This document shows, piece after piece, positions 18,047-25,713 of a DNA stretch of 37,358 bases. Source of the DNA: Thioalkalivibrio sp. HK1 (GTDB lineage Bacteria; Pseudomonadota; Gammaproteobacteria; HK1); contig JFBG01000047.1 in assembly GCA_000583135.1 (NCBI GenBank), positions 1 through 37,358 of the forward strand, in the 5' to 3' direction. Below the pieces are notes generated by a model. It saw only the letters and a program-made list of their open reading frames with translations. It was not told the origin of the DNA and did no database searches. The translations under genes were made by a program, and so were the position numbers. Position 1 is the first letter of the stretch; each line of letters begins with the position of its first letter.

Positions 18047-18691
18047 TTAGTCATCGGAAAGGTACGTCTCGATATAAGGTCGGATGACCGTCCATATCCC
18101 GTACTTCGTCGCTTGGCAAGCGACTTCCGCCAAGCTCGTTTTACGCTGCCCCAGAGCATCCCGGAGTCCCTCGACCGCGATGTCCGGCCCTATCTTGTTG
18201 CGATAGCGGAAACAATCCACGATCGTTCTGGACAACCCGAAGACTCTGACGGACACCTCCTCGATCACATGCGTTTCGATATCCTCGCGCCGACGGTTTT
18301 CCGTAAAGCGCACAATGCGAAGGCCCTCGCTATCGCGCGGAGCCCAATCATCACTCCCGATCGCCATCCAAGCCCACCGAGGCAACTGAGTCGTAACCCC
18401 GTGGAACGCCAGTGCCGAAACAAGGCACACAATCCCCTTGGGCACCCGCTTGGCGGCCTCCGCGAGACCATGGTGGTACTCCCAACCGGCATCCGACAGC
18501 TGATAGATACCCCGAGCGAGACGAAGAACCTCCTCGTCCCGCTCCATCCGACTCACCGTCGCCGCCGTCACTCCGGCTTTGCGAAGCTCGACCAAGCGCA
18601 TGATCCCTCGCTTTTCCAACAAATTACGAGCAAGATCACGCTGAGATCCGGATCTTTCCGCTGATAGACTCACTTCCGACATGCTGGACAT
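18047..18691 (-). CDS. AbiEi-like antitoxin / transcriptional regulator, paralogue A
   Basis: A 214-residue protein with an N-terminal winged helix (RDLARNLLEKRGIMRLVELR, then GVTAATVSRMERDEEVLRLARGIYQL), the DUF4095/AbiEi arrangement of type IV antitoxins. The second half contains CLVSALAFHGVTTQLP, GLRIVRFTENR, RTIVDCFRYRNKIG and a C-terminal helix. Known AbiEi proteins repress their own promoter and neutralise the nucleotidyltransferase AbiEii. No AbiEii gene follows. The next gene is convergent. I chose the ATG at 18691 because the tandem paralogue B shares the same start and length and a purine-rich GGGGG run lies just upstream. It is about two-thirds identical to paralogue B, so a local duplication occurred. 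Confidence 0.75.
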   Translation of the reverse strand: MSSMSEVSLSAERSGSQRDLARNLLEKRGIMRLVELRKAGVTAATVSRMERDEEVLRLARGIYQLSDAGWEYHHGLAEAAKRVPKGIVCLVSALAFHGVTTQLPRWAWMAIGSDDWAPRDSEGLRIVRFTENRRREDIETHVIEEVSVRVFGLSRTIVDCFRYRNKIGPDIAVEGLRDALGQRKTSLAEVACQATKYGIWTVIRPYIETYLSDD

Positions 18692-19290
18692 GATGCCCCC
18701 TTTCGCATTGATCCATCCGTTCGACAACCATCAAGCATTGATACAGAACCTATAATAGCAGAGATTGCATATAAAGCATTTATATCATCTCACCGAGATC
18801 TACAAGCGTCACAAACCCCCGGCACCCGAAAATTCGAGTGCCGATCGAGAGTCGAAGATGATCGATTGATCGAAAGTCTATCATCCCATCTCACCGGCAT
18901 GGTCCCGAAGCGCACAGCACTGAAACAAACCCTAAAGACTCGTCTAACCCTTCGACTCTTCAATCGCGCGATTTGAACGGGAGAGGATCGAGCGGCGACA
19001 TCGAAAAGCGAGCCCGCTCGAGTCGCTCCGCCCCTTAGGGGCCATGCCCTTGCCGCTCGGTGCAACGAATCCCGGCATATCCAAGTCACCGGTGGCACAA
19101 AAGTGCCCCGAGAACCAAATCGTCATCGACATTGTGGCTTCAAGAACGAAAAGATGGAGGTAAAGACTCGCAAAGCCGATAAAGCAAGCGTTCAAGGACA
19201 TCGGTTCGAATTCCCGCCCTCTTTCTCCGACAAGATCCTTTCAACCGGCGGCCCCGCGTCCGAGCCGAGGCACCGATGCTCTTGATTTTC
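18692..19290. other. Long upstream region of AbiEi paralogue A
   Basis: About 600 bases with no credible gene. It holds the conserved block at 18738-18760, a 24-base hairpin at 18820-18843 (outer arms CGGCAC/GTGCCG, inner CGAA/TTCG), a short GCCCC-TTA-GGGGC palindrome at 19030-19042, and a sequence resembling a tRNA T-arm near 19203. Frames on the minus strand have no ribosome sites or family features. Confidence 0.4.
18738..18760 (-). repeat. Conserved upstream block, copy A
   Basis: On the + strand it reads TTGATACAGAACCTATAATA. It lies 47 bases before the start codon of paralogue A, exactly the distance seen in paralogue B. It reads as TATAGGTTCTGTATCAA on the coding strand, so it may contain the -10 region or an autoregulatory operator. 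Confidence 0.5.
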
Positions 19291-19935
19291 CTAACCATCG
19301 GAGAGCAGCGCATAGATATAAGGCTGGACGACCCCCCACACCCTATGCTTCTTCGCTTGGCAAGCGATTTTCGCCGGGCTGGCTTTGCGCCGTCTGAAAG
19401 TCCACCGAAGCCCTTCGATCGCAATGCCCAGCCCTATCTTGTTGCGATATCGGAAACAATCCACAACCGTCCTGGACACCTCGAAAACCCTGACGGGCAC
19501 CCCTTCGATCACATGCGTTTCAACATCATCATGCAGCCGGTTATCCGTAAACCGCACGATACGAAGGCCCGTGCTATCGCGCGGAGCCCCATCCTTGTTC
19601 CCGATCGCCATCCAAGTCCACTCATGCTGTTGAATCGTAATTTCATGAAACGCCAATGCCGAGACAAGACACACGACCCCCTTGGGCACCCGCTTGGCAG
19701 CCTGCGCATAGTCATACTTGGAGTCCCGCTCCACACCCGACAGCCGATAGATGCCCCGAGAAAGACGAAAAACTTCCCCGCCCCGCTCCATACGCCTCAT
19801 CGTCGCCGCGCTCACCCCGGCCTCGCGCAGCTCGGCGAGACGCAAGATCCCTCTCTCTTCCAGCAAATTACGAGCGAGATCACGCTGAGATCCGGATCTT
19901 GCCGCCGACTCCTTCGCCTCCGAAATACTGGACAT
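19291..19935 (-). CDS. AbiEi-like antitoxin / transcriptional regulator, paralogue B
   Basis: This 214-residue tandem paralogue of the gene at 18047-18691 keeps the same length and motifs: RDLARNLLEERGILRLAELR, GVSAATMRRMERGGEVFRLS, then CLVSALAFHEITIQQHEW, GLRIVRFTDNR and RTVVDCFRYRNKIG. Substitutions are conservative in the winged helix and more variable in the second domain, the part expected to contact a partner. As with A, no AbiEii toxin gene is adjacent. The start at 19935 follows the same GGGGGCATC context as A. The pair may act as stand-alone regulators or as antitoxins for a toxin elsewhere. Confidence 0.75.
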   Translation of the reverse strand: MSSISEAKESAARSGSQRDLARNLLEERGILRLAELREAGVSAATMRRMERGGEVFRLSRGIYRLSGVERDSKYDYAQAAKRVPKGVVCLVSALAFHEITIQQHEWTWMAIGNKDGAPRDSTGLRIVRFTDNRLHDDVETHVIEGVPVRVFEVSRTVVDCFRYRNKIGLGIAIEGLRWTFRRRKASPAKIACQAKKHRVWGVVQPYIYALLSDG

Positions 19936-19981
19936 GATGCCCCCTTCACATTGTTCCATCCGTTTTCAGTGTACCGATCGC

Positions 19982-20006
19982 TGATACAAAACCTATAAAA
20001 ACAGAC
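19982..20006 (-). repeat. Conserved upstream block, copy B
   Basis: Reads TGATACAAAACCTATAAAAA on the + strand, 47 bases before the start of paralogue B. It is near-identical to copies A and C over about 20 bases, and the surrounding 60 bases are partly alignable. Confidence 0.5.
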
Positions 20007-20407
20007 ATTATATACCACGTTTTTATATCACCCCTACGAAGCATGCGAACATTACGAACTCGGACATCCGAAGAATCGAGTGGATGGAGAACCATGAGCG
20101 GGCCGGCTTTGCCCGATACCCTTCGCCCCACCTCGTCGGCAGGACTCCGAGGCACAGACCGCCGAAGCAAGGTCGGCAACTCGCCCCTTCTGCCCGGCAC
20201 ATCGGGATGCGCGAGGTTCGACAGGAGAGCACCGGTCGGCATCGAAATCCGATGCTGGACCACTCGCCCCTCGCCGTCTTGACGATTGCTTCCGCCTCGG
20301 CGAATATCGATCAAAAGCATGATGTCCATTTTTCCAATGAATTACTATCAAAATCACGAGAAATAGAGACATTTTCACCGAAAAAGCCGATTTTGACGCA
20401 TCGGCGT

Positions 20408-20433
20408 TTGATACAAAACCTATAATAATAGAC
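20408..20433 (-). repeat. Conserved upstream block, copy C, without a gene
   Basis: Reads TTGATACAAAACCTATAATA on the + strand. Unlike A and B, no AbiEi reading frame follows it. A CATCATG like the start context of A and B occurs 88 bases downstream, but the frame from there is unrelated. It is probably the relic of a third tandem unit. Confidence 0.5.
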
Positions 20434-20945
20434 ATCACATACCAATAATTCATATCATGCCTACGAAACAAGGAATGTTCATCCCCCGACAGGCAAAGAG
20501 TCGCACAACACCGAGAACCAAAGATGACCGTCTTGCCCGAAGCCCATCGTCCCACATCCCCAAGCCGAGCCTCAACGCGCAGGCAACCGGAGCGAGGCCA
20601 GCGATTCACTCCCCCACTCTCACGGGAGTTCGAATACGCAACTCCGGCAGGTAAAAGTCGAGCGATATCGAAAATTCGCGGCCTACCTACCTGCCCCAGC
20701 CCATCAATCCACCTCGTCAGATTGATACCCGGTGGCATAATCTCCCCAAATCTCGGCCTAGATGCGCGATGACTCAACCAACCCCACCGCAGAGAAAGAG
20801 CACTCTCGCGGCCTAGCGATAAGTTCACATCAATTCCAAATAGTCGCATCACAGACGACTATTTGACATTTTCATAAACTTTACGTTAGCATCACAGTAT
20901 CGCCTAGTTCACATTTGCGCACCATTGTCGCTCTTGGATAGTCGA

Positions 20946-21701
20946 ATGGTCTCGAAAATAAACCGCTTGCTGCAAAAGTGGCCGTCCGGCAAGATCGCCA
21001 CGCTGCGCTGGATGAACAGCCTCGACATCGACCGCAGACTCGCAGACAAATACGTCCGATCAGGCTGGTTGGAGCGCCTAGGCCATGGTGCCTACAAGCG
21101 AGCCGGTACGAAGGCCGACTGGCCCGATGCCATCCAAGCCCTTCAACTACAGCTCGCCCTCCCCGTCCACCCCGGAGGAATCACCGCCATCGAGCTAAGA
21201 GGCTACGCCCACTATGTTCCCTTGGGCGCTCGAAGAATCACCCTATTCGGGCAGCCGGGCACAAAATTACCGACTTGGCTCAAAACCCACCCTTGGTCAA
21301 GACCGATAATGCTCATCAACACCGGCGTCTTTGCAAATACCGAGAACACCACATCCACCCTCGAAGTCAACGGAGTCGACCTCGAGGTCGCAACATTCGA
21401 ACAAGCAATTTTCGAGATGATGCACCTCGTCCCGAAGCAACAATCCTACGAAGAGGCTGTGCAAGTGATGGAATCACTAGCCACCTTGCGTCCCCAAGTC
21501 GTTCAGCCCATGCTCGAGCGCTGCACATCAATCAAAGCCAAGCGACTATTCATACGTACCGCCGAGCGCTTCAATCACTGGTGGCTAAAACGCCTCGACC
21601 TATCGAAAATCAACATCGGATCAGGCCGCCGCACCATCCACCCCGGAGGAACTCTCGACAAAAAATACGACTTGGTCATCTCCGATCCGGTAGAGATGTA
21701 A
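20946..21701 (+). CDS. AbiEi-family antitoxin (AbiEi_3 type), no toxin partner
   Basis: This 251-residue protein opens with a winged helix typical of type IV antitoxins (LLQKWPSGKIATLRWMNSLD, then KYVRSGWLERLGHGAYKRAG). It continues with GGITAIELRGYAHYVPLG and a C-terminal domain with AERFNHWWLKRLDLSKINIG, features I associate with AbiEi_3 proteins. Normally an AbiEii nucleotidyltransferase follows within a few bases. Here a hairpin terminator and then an insertion-sequence end follow instead, so the toxin is gone. I took the ATG at 20946. A TTG at 20925 is in frame but less likely. A TTGACA with a TAGCAT-like -10 lies upstream around 20862-20890. Confidence 0.75.
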   Translation: MVSKINRLLQKWPSGKIATLRWMNSLDIDRRLADKYVRSGWLERLGHGAYKRAGTKADWPDAIQALQLQLALPVHPGGITAIELRGYAHYVPLGARRITLFGQPGTKLPTWLKTHPWSRPIMLINTGVFANTENTTSTLEVNGVDLEVATFEQAIFEMMHLVPKQQSYEEAVQVMESLATLRPQVVQPMLERCTSIKAKRLFIRTAERFNHWWLKRLDLSKINIGSGRRTIHPGGTLDKKYDLVISDPVEM

Positions 21702-21794
21702 CCCCGCCAATGGCAGTACGATCATTATCGAGTTCAAGTCGATATCCTAATTCGCTGCCGGTTTACAATCGCCAACATGCCCTCATTAGCGCTC

Positions 21795-21814
21795 GATAGG
21801 AGAATCCTCCTATC
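21795..21814 (+). terminator. Hairpin after the AbiEi_3 gene
   Basis: GATAGGAG-AATC-CTCCTATC is a perfect 8-bp stem with a 4-base loop, 93 bases after the stop codon. A short pyrimidine run (TTCTCC) follows. A plausible but weak intrinsic terminator. Confidence 0.45.
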
Positions 21815-21863
21815 TTCTCCGTTCAAGAATCATTCCAAACCCCATCGAAAAACGCCTCATGCT

Positions 21864-22108
21864 AACAGCCGACATCGGCTGCCGTCACATTGAAACTCCG
21901 GGCGACCAGATCCATGGGCTCGCCTTGAATCACCCGCACGATGGCCTTGATCTTGCGCGCCACCGTCATTTTCAGTTTCCGAGGAGCACCCGCCTTTTGG
22001 GGCTGTTGCCCTCTTCTACGATTTGCCATGAGACATCTCCGTTATCTCCTATGATCAGATGTTGGACCAAGTCTCGATCATTGTCTCAAATAACCCTAGG
22101 GCGGGGGA
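21864..22108 (-). mobile_element. 5' end of an unidentified insertion sequence (copy 3, best preserved)
   Basis: The end CCCCCGCCCTAGGG is at 22108. A ribosome site (GGAGAT) and ATG at 22029 begin a transposase start of 57 residues: MANRRRGQQPQKAGAPRKLK, then ARKIKAIVRVIQGEPMDLVA and NVTAADVGC, then a stop. The QGEPMDLVARSFNVTAAD part resembles the helix-turn-helix of IS3-type OrfA proteins. The rest of the element, including any DDE domain and right end, is missing. Its outer end coincides with the truncation point of the RecG-like pseudogene. Confidence 0.6.
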
Positions 22109-22782
22109 ATGCTCACCAACCGTTGATTACGCGAGCGATGGCGGTCGATTGAGCGATCCAAAGGGACGAGGGGCTCGCCGGGGCTGGATATCTCGATTCG
22201 GTCGGCATAGATCTCGATCGTGACTCTCATGCCGGTCAGGGTGAAGTCTTGATGGATCAGTGCATTGGCCACCATTTCGCGAACCGGGATATCCGGCACC
22301 AACTCGATTTTCCTGCGCAGTGCGTTCTCGATGACCTCTCTTTGAGGAATTTGGTGCATAACGAGATGCATCAGCCTTTCGAACCCGACGGCATACCCTT
22401 CGCTCTGGATTCGATCCAACTTGGCAGTGATCTCGGAATTCCCCGAATACACAACGACTCGAGGGGCTTTGGCACCTATCTCGAATGGAAAGTCCTCGAA
22501 TCGCTTGGCGAGCAGCAATGCACCGATTCGGCGAATCGAATAGCCATCTTTCGCCCGATCGATCAAACTTTCCCTCTCCAATCGCTCGATGACACCTTCA
22601 CGATCGGGGGGATAAGGCATGCCCAGCAATTCGAAAAAGGTCTGCGTATCGAGAAGCCGAACCACATCCTGCGCAGATAAAGATCCTTTACAAGGCTCAT
22701 CCAGCCAATGTGGGTTGCCTTCGTCAAATGTCTTCCTGTGTTGATCTTGACTCATAAGAATAAATTCCTCACCCCTGCGCAT
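22099..22782 (-). pseudogene. Doubly truncated RecG-like ATP-binding (AlbA_2-type) protein
   Basis: The frame retains the middle of a putative transcriptional regulator/RecG-like protein: MRRGEEFILMSQDQ at the end of an AlbA_2 domain, NPHWLDEP, DTQTFFELLGMPYP, REGVIERLERESLI, IGALLLAKRFEDFP, and the HATPase-like VREMVANALIHQDF with ADRIEISSPGEPLVP. The family is usually 450-600 residues. Here the AlbA_2 domain is missing and the C-terminus stops at SRNQRL, where the frame runs into the CCCCCGCCCTAGGG insertion-sequence end. The remaining frame extends upstream to 22929 over an unrelated gene. In intact form such proteins often sit near mobile or defence loci. Confidence 0.7.
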
Positions 22783-22831
22783 CAAAAATCTAGTGGATTG
22801 TTGTCCTGCCAAAATCGATGATGATTTCTTC

Positions 22832-23593
22832 TTACTTACAACGGTCGAGTAGAAATTTGAGATGGTCGTATGAGCCATTGAGAGGGACGGAGATATATCC
22901 GTTTGACTCCGATTCGATATCCGGGACAATGTTCATGGTTGCATAAGCCTTTCCTTTGTATTCCTCGGCCTCGCTCAGGATAGCCTCCACGAGCGTAAGG
23001 AAATCATTATAGTAGTTCACGGCAGTCCACGGTTCATCATTCACTGTAATCGGGTCTCCTTTGCTATGGAAGTAGATGTTAAGACCCTCATTACCATCCT
23101 GACTGAACCACCTACCCTTGAGGGATACAGAATTCTCAAGGCCGACCCGGATCCACGCTATAGTCTCGTCAAATTCCACTCCCTCGGCACGAGAAACCAT
23201 CGGATCGTGTATAAAATCATTGGTCCAAATAACCACGATGTAAGCGAAGTTCGATTGTCTATTCTTCCCGGCGAAACAAGTGATATTGATATGAGGATCG
23301 AGTGGTCCATATATACCTTCGGGCTCTGCACAAATCCTCACCCTTGGATAGAAGGCGTCCGATTCTTCTTTCGCTCCTGATAAAACCTCGGATCCCCATC
23401 CTGTAACCTGCTCTCCACAGGGAACCGGATCCAAGGCATCCTCAATGGCATCCCTCATGAGACCACCGATAAAAGCCTCGGCATGAGAGATAAAGACCAT
23501 CGCAAGCAGAAGGTTGGTGGCGACCACCATACCGATATGAAGCGCTCCATCGGCGAGCCGATTCACCGCGCGATGTAATATCCGGATCTTCAT
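22832..23593 (-). CDS. Predicted exported protein of unknown function
   Basis: A 253-residue protein with a hydrophobic segment around residues 22-38 (GMVVATNLLLAMVFISHAEA) that fits a signal peptide with a long basic n-region, or a membrane anchor, ending in an AEA cleavage site. The mature part has four cysteines (CGEQ, RICAEP, ITCFAG and the terminal DRCK), which supports an oxidising compartment. It looks beta-rich (IVVIWTNDFIH, EGLNIYFHSKGDPITV). The start is uncertain: ATG codons at 23611, 23602 and 23593 are all in frame and none has a strong ribosome site. It abuts the decayed RecG-like gene and lies downstream of hsdM on the same strand after a 72-base gap, where hsdS would be expected. 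I do not recognise a family. Confidence 0.6.
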   Translation of the reverse strand: MKIRILHRAVNRLADGALHIGMVVATNLLLAMVFISHAEAFIGGLMRDAIEDALDPVPCGEQVTGWGSEVLSGAKEESDAFYPRVRICAEPEGIYGPLDPHINITCFAGKNRQSNFAYIVVIWTNDFIHDPMVSRAEGVEFDETIAWIRVGLENSVSLKGRWFSQDGNEGLNIYFHSKGDPITVNDEPWTAVNYYNDFLTLVEAILSEAEEYKGKAYATMNIVPDIESESNGYISVPLNGSYDHLKFLLDRCK

Positions 23594-23665
23594 AATGCTC
23601 ATCAAGAACATCCGATGATAAAACGATTCAAGGATAGTCCTTGTCGATTTTTCCGGGGGCGGTGA

Positions 23666-25162
23666 TCACCTCAACCACCCTCCTTCGTTCAATACAGTGC
23701 GCAGGTGGTCCTCTGCGGCACGGGCTTTGGCGAGGGCGTCTTTGAAGGCGGCGACGGCTTCGGGAAGCGGCGGGATATCTTCGCCGATGGGTGGCAAGAC
23801 GTAGCGGGAGATGCTGAGCGTCCAGCCTTCATCCTTGATCTCGTCAAGGGAGACGACCTTGGCACAGGCATCGGCATCTTTGAATTTTTTATATAGATTG
23901 ACGATCCGCTCGACATGTTCGGGATCGAGAAAATTCTGGGCTCGGCCCTTTCGGAAGAATCGTTGGGCATCGATGACAATCACCTTGTTCTTGCGGGCAG
24001 CCGTTTTTTTGCGCCGCAAGACAACGATACAGCCAGCCAAGCCGGTGCCGTAGAAGAGATTCGGCGCAAGGCCGATCACCGCCTCGATCAGGTCTTCTTC
24101 GAGCAGAGCCTCGCGGATTTTGCCTTCGGCACCTTTGCGAAAGAGCGCACCTTGCGGGAGGACGACGGCCATGCGGCCGCTCGATGTTTCGCTCATCGAC
24201 GCGAGTTTATGCTGCACGAAGGCGTAGTCGCCATAAGCATCCGGAGGGAGACCATAGCGCGTCCGGCCGTATGGGTCGTTCTCCCAGATATCGCGTCCCC
24301 AGTCTTTGAGCGAGAACGGAGGATTGGCGATCACGCAATCGAATCTCGCCAATGCGCCCGATGTGTCAGTGAAGGCCGGGGCACGAAGGGTATCTTCGCG
24401 CTCGATCTTGAAATCCTCGATACCGTGGAGAAAGAGATTCATCCGGGCCACCGCCGAGGTCGTGAGGTTTTTCTCCTGACCGTAAATCTTGCCGAAAAAA
24501 GTGCGCGGGTCTCCGCCCTTTCGCTTCACGTGTTCGATGGCACCGAGCAGCATGCCACCAGTGCCACAGGTGGGGTCGTAGATCGACTCGCCTTCCTTCG
24601 GGTCGAGGATCTCGACCATCATCCGCACCACACTGCGAGGGGTGTAGAACTCTCCGGCCTTTTTGCGACGGCTGACATCGGCGAATTGACCGACAAGATA
24701 CTCATAAGCATCGCCGAGGATGTCGGTGTCGACAGATCTGTTGCCGAGTGAAATCGACGAGAAACCTTCGATCAAGTCTTTGATCAGCGAGTCGGTGAAT
24801 TTCTCTTTATTGCCCCAGTCTGCATAGCCGAAGACTCTGGAGAGGGTTTTGGAATTGGCGCGCTCGATCTCTTGCAGAGCGCGTTGGAGAGCCACGCCGA
24901 CATTTTGTGGCGTGGACCGAATGTCTCGCCAGTGGCAGCCATCGGGGAGGTGGAAGCGGTGGACTTCGGGGAATTGCGAGGGATCGGCATCGCCGTAGGT
25001 CGTGACCGACTCGGCTCTCTCCTCGTCCCAAACGTCGCTGATCCGTTTGAAAAAGAGCAAGGGGAGGATGTAGCCCTTCCAGTCGGTACGGTCGACGGCG
25101 GAGCCGCGTAGGATATTCGCGGCCTCCCAGAGGCTTTCTTTCAGTCGGCCGTTCGTATTCAC
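23666..25162 (-). CDS. hsdM: Type I restriction-modification DNA methyltransferase HsdM
   Basis: A 498-residue N6-adenine methyltransferase. The N-terminal HsdM helical domain is visible (LKESLWEAANILRGSAVD, ILPLLFFKRISDVW), then GEFYTPRSVVRMMVEIL, the AdoMet motif I DPTCGTGG (about 196-203) and the catalytic NPPF (about 280-283). I chose the GTG at 25162 because AGAGGA precedes it and homology starts there. The frame is open to 25393 but the extra residues are not family-like. Known HsdM works with HsdS for sequence specificity and HsdR for cleavage. Neither gene is present on either side, so this is an orphan in the window. It may be inactive for restriction, or it may rely on genes elsewhere. 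Confidence 0.9.
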   Translation of the reverse strand: MNTNGRLKESLWEAANILRGSAVDRTDWKGYILPLLFFKRISDVWDEERAESVTTYGDADPSQFPEVHRFHLPDGCHWRDIRSTPQNVGVALQRALQEIERANSKTLSRVFGYADWGNKEKFTDSLIKDLIEGFSSISLGNRSVDTDILGDAYEYLVGQFADVSRRKKAGEFYTPRSVVRMMVEILDPKEGESIYDPTCGTGGMLLGAIEHVKRKGGDPRTFFGKIYGQEKNLTTSAVARMNLFLHGIEDFKIEREDTLRAPAFTDTSGALARFDCVIANPPFSLKDWGRDIWENDPYGRTRYGLPPDAYGDYAFVQHKLASMSETSSGRMAVVLPQGALFRKGAEGKIREALLEEDLIEAVIGLAPNLFYGTGLAGCIVVLRRKKTAARKNKVIVIDAQRFFRKGRAQNFLDPEHVERIVNLYKKFKDADACAKVVSLDEIKDEGWTLSISRYVLPPIGEDIPPLPEAVAAFKDALAKARAAEDHLRTVLNEGGWLR

Positions 25163-25713
25163 TCGATATCCTCTTGCTTGCGGCACGCCATCTTTCGTGC
25201 TCTTTTCCGAGGCTGTCGATTTCGCATTGAAGGGTGCGATCGGAACTGGCATCCGAAACCGGATTCTGATGCGATCCCCGCTCTTTTCGACCATCAAAGG
25301 GGATCTTTTGCCTCCTTGCTTGGCTCGTTTGCGTGGTGTGTGCCAAGCAGGGATGCCCGTGAAATGGTACCCCACCTTTCGGGCTGCGGGCATGGTACGC
25401 TCGAGTTGGGCTTTTCGGCTATGGATGATGCCACTTTCAAGATCGCTTCTCGGCGGGGATTCTTATTTAAGCGTTAGCCGCCCGAAATGATATCGATTGT
25501 TGTAAGTCATTGTTTTTCATCGTAATTCTTATTTAAGCGTCACCTACAATTCGCGATGTTGATGCGCTTGCGTGTCGCCGGCTATCGTCTGTGGGCTTGG
25601 TTGGGGCGTGCCCCCTTGCGTCCTTTCGGGTTTTTTGCTCCGAATCGAGCGGATCGCTTTGCTTGTGCGCATCGAGAGCGGGGATGTCGGCGTTGATTGC
25701 AGGTCGGCAAAGG
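25163..25713. other. Intergenic region between hsdM and the aminotransferase operon
   Basis: About 550 bases, with a direct repeat described separately and the convergent/adjacent border between accessory and metabolic genes. Plus-strand frames of up to 99 codons here show no features and overlap the non-family extension of hsdM. Confidence 0.4.
25459..25540. repeat. 16-bp direct repeat, two copies 66 bases apart
   Basis: ATTCTTATTTAAGCGT occurs at 25459-25474 and again at 25525-25540 without mismatch. It is AT-rich in a GC-rich background and lies at the border between hsdM and the metabolic operon. It may be a tandem regulatory site upstream of hsdM or a relic of integration. Confidence 0.55.

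Larger units (their letters stand above)
19936..20945. other. Kilobase without confident gene, holding copies B and C of the upstream block
   Basis: The block recurs at 19982-20006 (paralogue B promoter region) and at 20408-20433. Both copies are followed, away from the genes, by a CTACGAA motif and by GAACCA-type sequence also found upstream of paralogue A. This suggests a third, decayed unit. Open minus-strand frames here (up to 266 codons) show no family features or ribosome sites, so I do not call a gene. Confidence 0.4.

Noticed and set aside
19203..19232. Sequence resembling the T-arm and 3' end of a tRNA-Ser or tmRNA (GGTTCGAATTCCCGCCC followed by CTCC)
   Set aside because: No D-arm, anticodon arm or matching 5' acceptor strand was found upstream, and the T-stem does not pair well. 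At most an integration relic, not a tRNA gene.
18738..20433. CRISPR array as explanation for the repeated blocks
   Set aside because: Only three copies with irregular spacing of more than 400 bases and no spacer structure. No cas genes are present.
20052..20852. 266-codon minus-strand frame spanning blocks B and C
   Set aside because: No start with a ribosome site, no domain. The only conserved part coincides with the repeated upstream block, which is better explained as DNA-level conservation.
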